From NCBI RefSeq assembly GCF_000012945.1, contig NC_007510.1:1488001-1552000 (forward strand): DNA of 64,000 bases. Direction: 5' to 3'. Both the position numbers and the translations under genes were made by a program. This DNA is from Burkholderia lata (GTDB lineage Bacteria; Pseudomonadota; Gammaproteobacteria; Burkholderiales; Burkholderiaceae). Numbering within the stretch: position 1 is the stretch's first letter; each line of letters begins with the position of its first letter. Positions 62,234 to 64,000 of the stretch are shown piece after piece. The notes beneath the pieces were generated by a model, which was not told the DNA's origin, did no database searches, and worked only from the letters and a program-made list of their open reading frames with translations.

Positions 62234-62247
62234 GGACAATCGCTTCC
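62234..62247. promoter_or_regulatory. near-match IolR-type site before the RpiR gene
   Basis: GGAC-AATCGC-TTCC differs in one base from GGAA-N6-TTCC. It lies in the 297-base gap before the RpiR gene, a position suitable for autoregulation. In one isolated case a chance match is possible. Confidence 0.4.
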
Positions 62248-62421
62248 AGTATTGCCGTGGAGCGTAGGCAAGTGATGATCGAGCGCGTGGGAGCGAGCAC
62301 GCGGCGCGGGCCGCGCCGCAAACGTGTTTAAATTCGCCCTTCATGCATGTATCCAGGTGAGCCCCGGGCCGCGTTCGTCAACCTCGCGCGCACGTCGGGG
62401 CCGTCAACTTCGCGCTATCCG

Positions 62422-63306
62422 ATGAGTTCATCCGAGAAACCTCCCGCCACCGTCGAGCAGTTCCTGCAGCACCTGACGCAGGAGTACGACGGCCTCAGCA
62501 ATCGCCTGAAGGTGATTGCGCGCCACGTGGAAACGCATCGGGACCAGCTTGGCCTGGAAGGCATCCAGTCGCTCGCGGAAGCGTGCGGCGTCCAGCCGTC
62601 GGCCGTCGTGCGTTTCGCGAAGCACTTCGGCTTTTCCGGCTTCTCCGAGATGCAGCGGCTGTTCCGCGAAGGGATCGCCCAGCAGATCGCGCCGGGACGC
62701 GCGTACAACCTGCGGCTGCGCGACGTGATCGAAGCGGGCTCGTCGAGCCTGCAGCCCGAGCAGATCGCCGACGAGTTCATCAAGGGCAGCATCGCCGGGA
62801 TGCAGCAGCTGCGGCAAACGCTCGATTCGCAGGCGCTCGCGCAGGCCGTCGACCTGCTCGCCGAGACGCAGGCGATCTGGATCGCGGGTTCGCGGCGCGC
62901 GTTTCCGATTGCCGTGTACCTCGACTATGCGCTGCAGCACACCGACAAGCGCATCGGCCTGTTCAGCGCGCTCGGCAGCATGCATCTCGGGCAGATCCGC
63001 TCGGTGCGCGAGGGCGACGTGATGATCGTCATCTCGTTCATGCCGTATGCGGAGGAAACGGTGCAGGTCGCGCAGCAGGCCGTGCAGCGCGGCGCGCGGC
63101 TGATCGCGATCACCGACAGCCGGATGAGCCCGCTGGCGCGGGAGGCCGAGGTGACGCTGATGGTGCAGGACAGCGCGACATTCGGCTTCCGCGCACTGAC
63201 CGCCACGATGGGGCTTGCGCAGAGCCTGTTCGTCGCGCTCGCGTACCGGCTCGAACTGTCGTACCTGCCGACCGCCGACGGCGCGCACGGCACGAAGGCC
63301 GGCTGA
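62422..63306 (+). CDS. RpiR family regulator, probable IolR
   Basis: A 294-residue regulator. An N-terminal helix-turn-helix of the RpiR type (about residues 10-85, with SLAEACGVQPSAVVRFAKHFGFSGFSEMQRLF) is followed by a SIS sugar-phosphate binding domain (about 125-260, IWIAGSRRAFPIAVYLDYAL and VMIVISFMPYAEETVQVAQQA). It would sense a pathway sugar phosphate. The ATG at 62422 (MSSSEKPPATVEQF) matches the family better than that at 62347, which adds 25 residues; neither has a good ribosome site. It is the last gene of the rightward inositol set. Confidence 0.88.
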   Translation: MSSSEKPPATVEQFLQHLTQEYDGLSNRLKVIARHVETHRDQLGLEGIQSLAEACGVQPSAVVRFAKHFGFSGFSEMQRLFREGIAQQIAPGRAYNLRLRDVIEAGSSSLQPEQIADEFIKGSIAGMQQLRQTLDSQALAQAVDLLAETQAIWIAGSRRAFPIAVYLDYALQHTDKRIGLFSALGSMHLGQIRSVREGDVMIVISFMPYAEETVQVAQQAVQRGARLIAITDSRMSPLAREAEVTLMVQDSATFGFRALTATMGLAQSLFVALAYRLELSYLPTADGAHGTKAG

Positions 63307-63317
63307 CGCATCCTGCC

Positions 63318-63356
63318 GGCGCACCGCCCGCGTGACAGCGCAGCGGGCGGCGTGCC
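63318..63356. terminator. GC-rich hairpin between RpiR and dehydrogenase genes
   Basis: CCGCCCGC (63324-63331) and GCGGGCGG (63343-63350) form a perfect 8-bp stem that extends outward with two mismatches over 63318-63356. It lies between two convergent genes. There is no T-run. Confidence 0.5.
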
Positions 63357-63365
63357 GTCAGGCGG

Positions 63366-64000
63366 TTACTTCGCGGTCGGCATCGCGAATTCGGCACCCT
63401 TGCCGATGCTCGACGACCAGCGCTGCATCACCGACTTCTGGCGCGTGTAGAAGCGCACGCCTTCCTCGCCGTACGCGTGCATGTCGCCGAACAGGCTCTT
63501 CTTCCAGCCGCCGAAGCCGTGCCACGCCATCGGCACCGGAATCGGCACGTTGATGCCGACCATCCCGACCTGAATGCGCCGCGAGAACTCGCGCGCGATG
63601 CCGCCGTCGCTCGTGAAGCACGACACGCCGTTGCCGAATTCGTGCGCGTTGATCAGGTCGACCGCCTCGCCGAAATCCTTCACGCGCACGCAGCCGAGCA
63701 CGGGCCCGAAGATTTCTTCCTTGTAGATGCGCATGTCGGGTGTCACATGATCGAACAGCGTGCCGCCGGTGAAGAAGCCTGCCTCGCGGCCCGGCACGCG
63801 CAGCCCGCGGCCGTCGACCACCAGTTGCGCGCCTTCGTTCACGCCTTGCTCGATGTAGCCTTCGATGCGCTTCAACGCCTCGCCGGTGACGATCGGGCCC
63901 ATCTCGACTTCCGGCGACATGCCGTCGCCGATCACCAGCTTGCGCGCGCGTTCGGCCACCAGCGGCACGATCTTGTCCGCAATGTCGCCCACCAGCACCG
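63366..64000 (-). CDS. mmsA: methylmalonate-semialdehyde dehydrogenase IolA/MmsA (3' part)
   Basis: The last 211 residues of a CoA-acylating aldehyde dehydrogenase; the gene continues past the window end. [49 protein letters not shown] and [51 protein letters not shown] are typical of MmsA/IolA. It would turn malonate semialdehyde from inositol (or methylmalonate semialdehyde from valine) into acetyl- or propionyl-CoA. An apparent start near 63998 is an internal Val codon. It converges on the RpiR gene, which suggests it completes the inositol pathway. Confidence 0.93.
   Translation of the reverse strand, partial: VLVGDIADKIVPLVAERARKLVIGDGMSPEVEMGPIVTGEALKRIEGYIEQGVNEGAQLVVDGRGLRVPGREAGFFTGGTLFDHVTPDMRIYKEEIFGPVLGCVRVKDFGEAVDLINAHEFGNGVSCFTSDGGIAREFSRRIQVGMVGINVPIPVPMAWHGFGGWKKSLFGDMHAYGEEGVRFYTRQKSVMQRWSSSIGKGAEFAMPTAK

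Noticed and set aside
1..64000. tRNA, rRNA, CRISPR arrays, IS elements, prophage or attachment sites
   Set aside because: No cloverleaf-like stretch between genes, no spaced repeat array, no transposase or integrase motifs, and no terminal repeats were seen on reading both strands. The only tandem repeats found are the octamers at 49024-49063.

Overview
The window is a gene-dense, GC-rich (roughly two thirds G+C) bacterial chromosome segment. Gene content, codon use and architectures (DUF3331 protein, IolC-DUF2090 fusion, one-operon phosphoethanolamine-cellulose locus, YbfB/YjiJ transporter next to a LysR regulator) point to a beta-proteobacterium of the genus Burkholderia, probably the B. 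cepacia complex. Housekeeping glnS and alaS suggest a main chromosome. No rRNA, tRNA, CRISPR, prophage or insertion sequence was seen.

Layout. (1) 0.1-16.3 kb: a GAF-GGDEF diguanylate cyclase faces a nine-gene cellulose operon, bcsB-bcsZ-bcsC-bcsE-bcsF-bcsQ-bcsA-bcsG-bcsR. BcsA has its glycosyltransferase motifs and a c-di-GMP PilZ site. BcsE has a second c-di-GMP motif (RAGD), and BcsG keeps the residues of the phosphoethanolamine transferase. The locus should therefore make c-di-GMP-controlled, pEtN-modified cellulose. bcsR is a 65-codon gene overlapping the end of bcsG. (2) 16.4-27.3 kb: pirin, OsmC, a CPA1 antiporter and an XapX protein on the minus strand. A YcaC-like isochorismatase, a LysR regulator and a tight operon follow (second XapX, amidohydrolase with a Cys/His-rich tail, DoxX, periplasmic VOC protein, DUF1275 protein, alginate-export-type barrel). 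I do not know this system; the membership suggests a redox- or electrophile-related catabolic unit. (3) 27.3-36.5 kb: a duplicated DUF3331 protein, an AcpA-type phosphoesterase and a di-heme peroxidase lipoprotein separated by a Pho-box-like repeat array, a small secreted protein, a Nudix hydrolase, glnS, a glycine-zipper lipoprotein, an alpha/beta hydrolase and a class III CoA-transferase. (4) 36.7-47.6 kb: alaS, a LysR/MFS pair, a Zn-ribbon Nudix enzyme, a hotdog thioesterase leading into livHMGF without a binding protein, and an SDR. (5) 47.6-64.0 kb: a complete inositol catabolic locus. iolC-iolD-iolE-iolB plus a UPF0303 gene run left; a sugar ABC transporter, two IolE/IolI-type TIM barrels, IolG, a second Gfo/Idh dehydrogenase and an RpiR regulator run right; the 3' part of an iolA/mmsA-type dehydrogenase closes the window. 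GGAA-N6-TTCC sites in the divergent promoter fit IolR-type control.

Gene starts were chosen from ribosome-binding sites, start overlaps and family N-termini; many maximal ORFs were shortened. Family assignments come from reading the translations without database searches.
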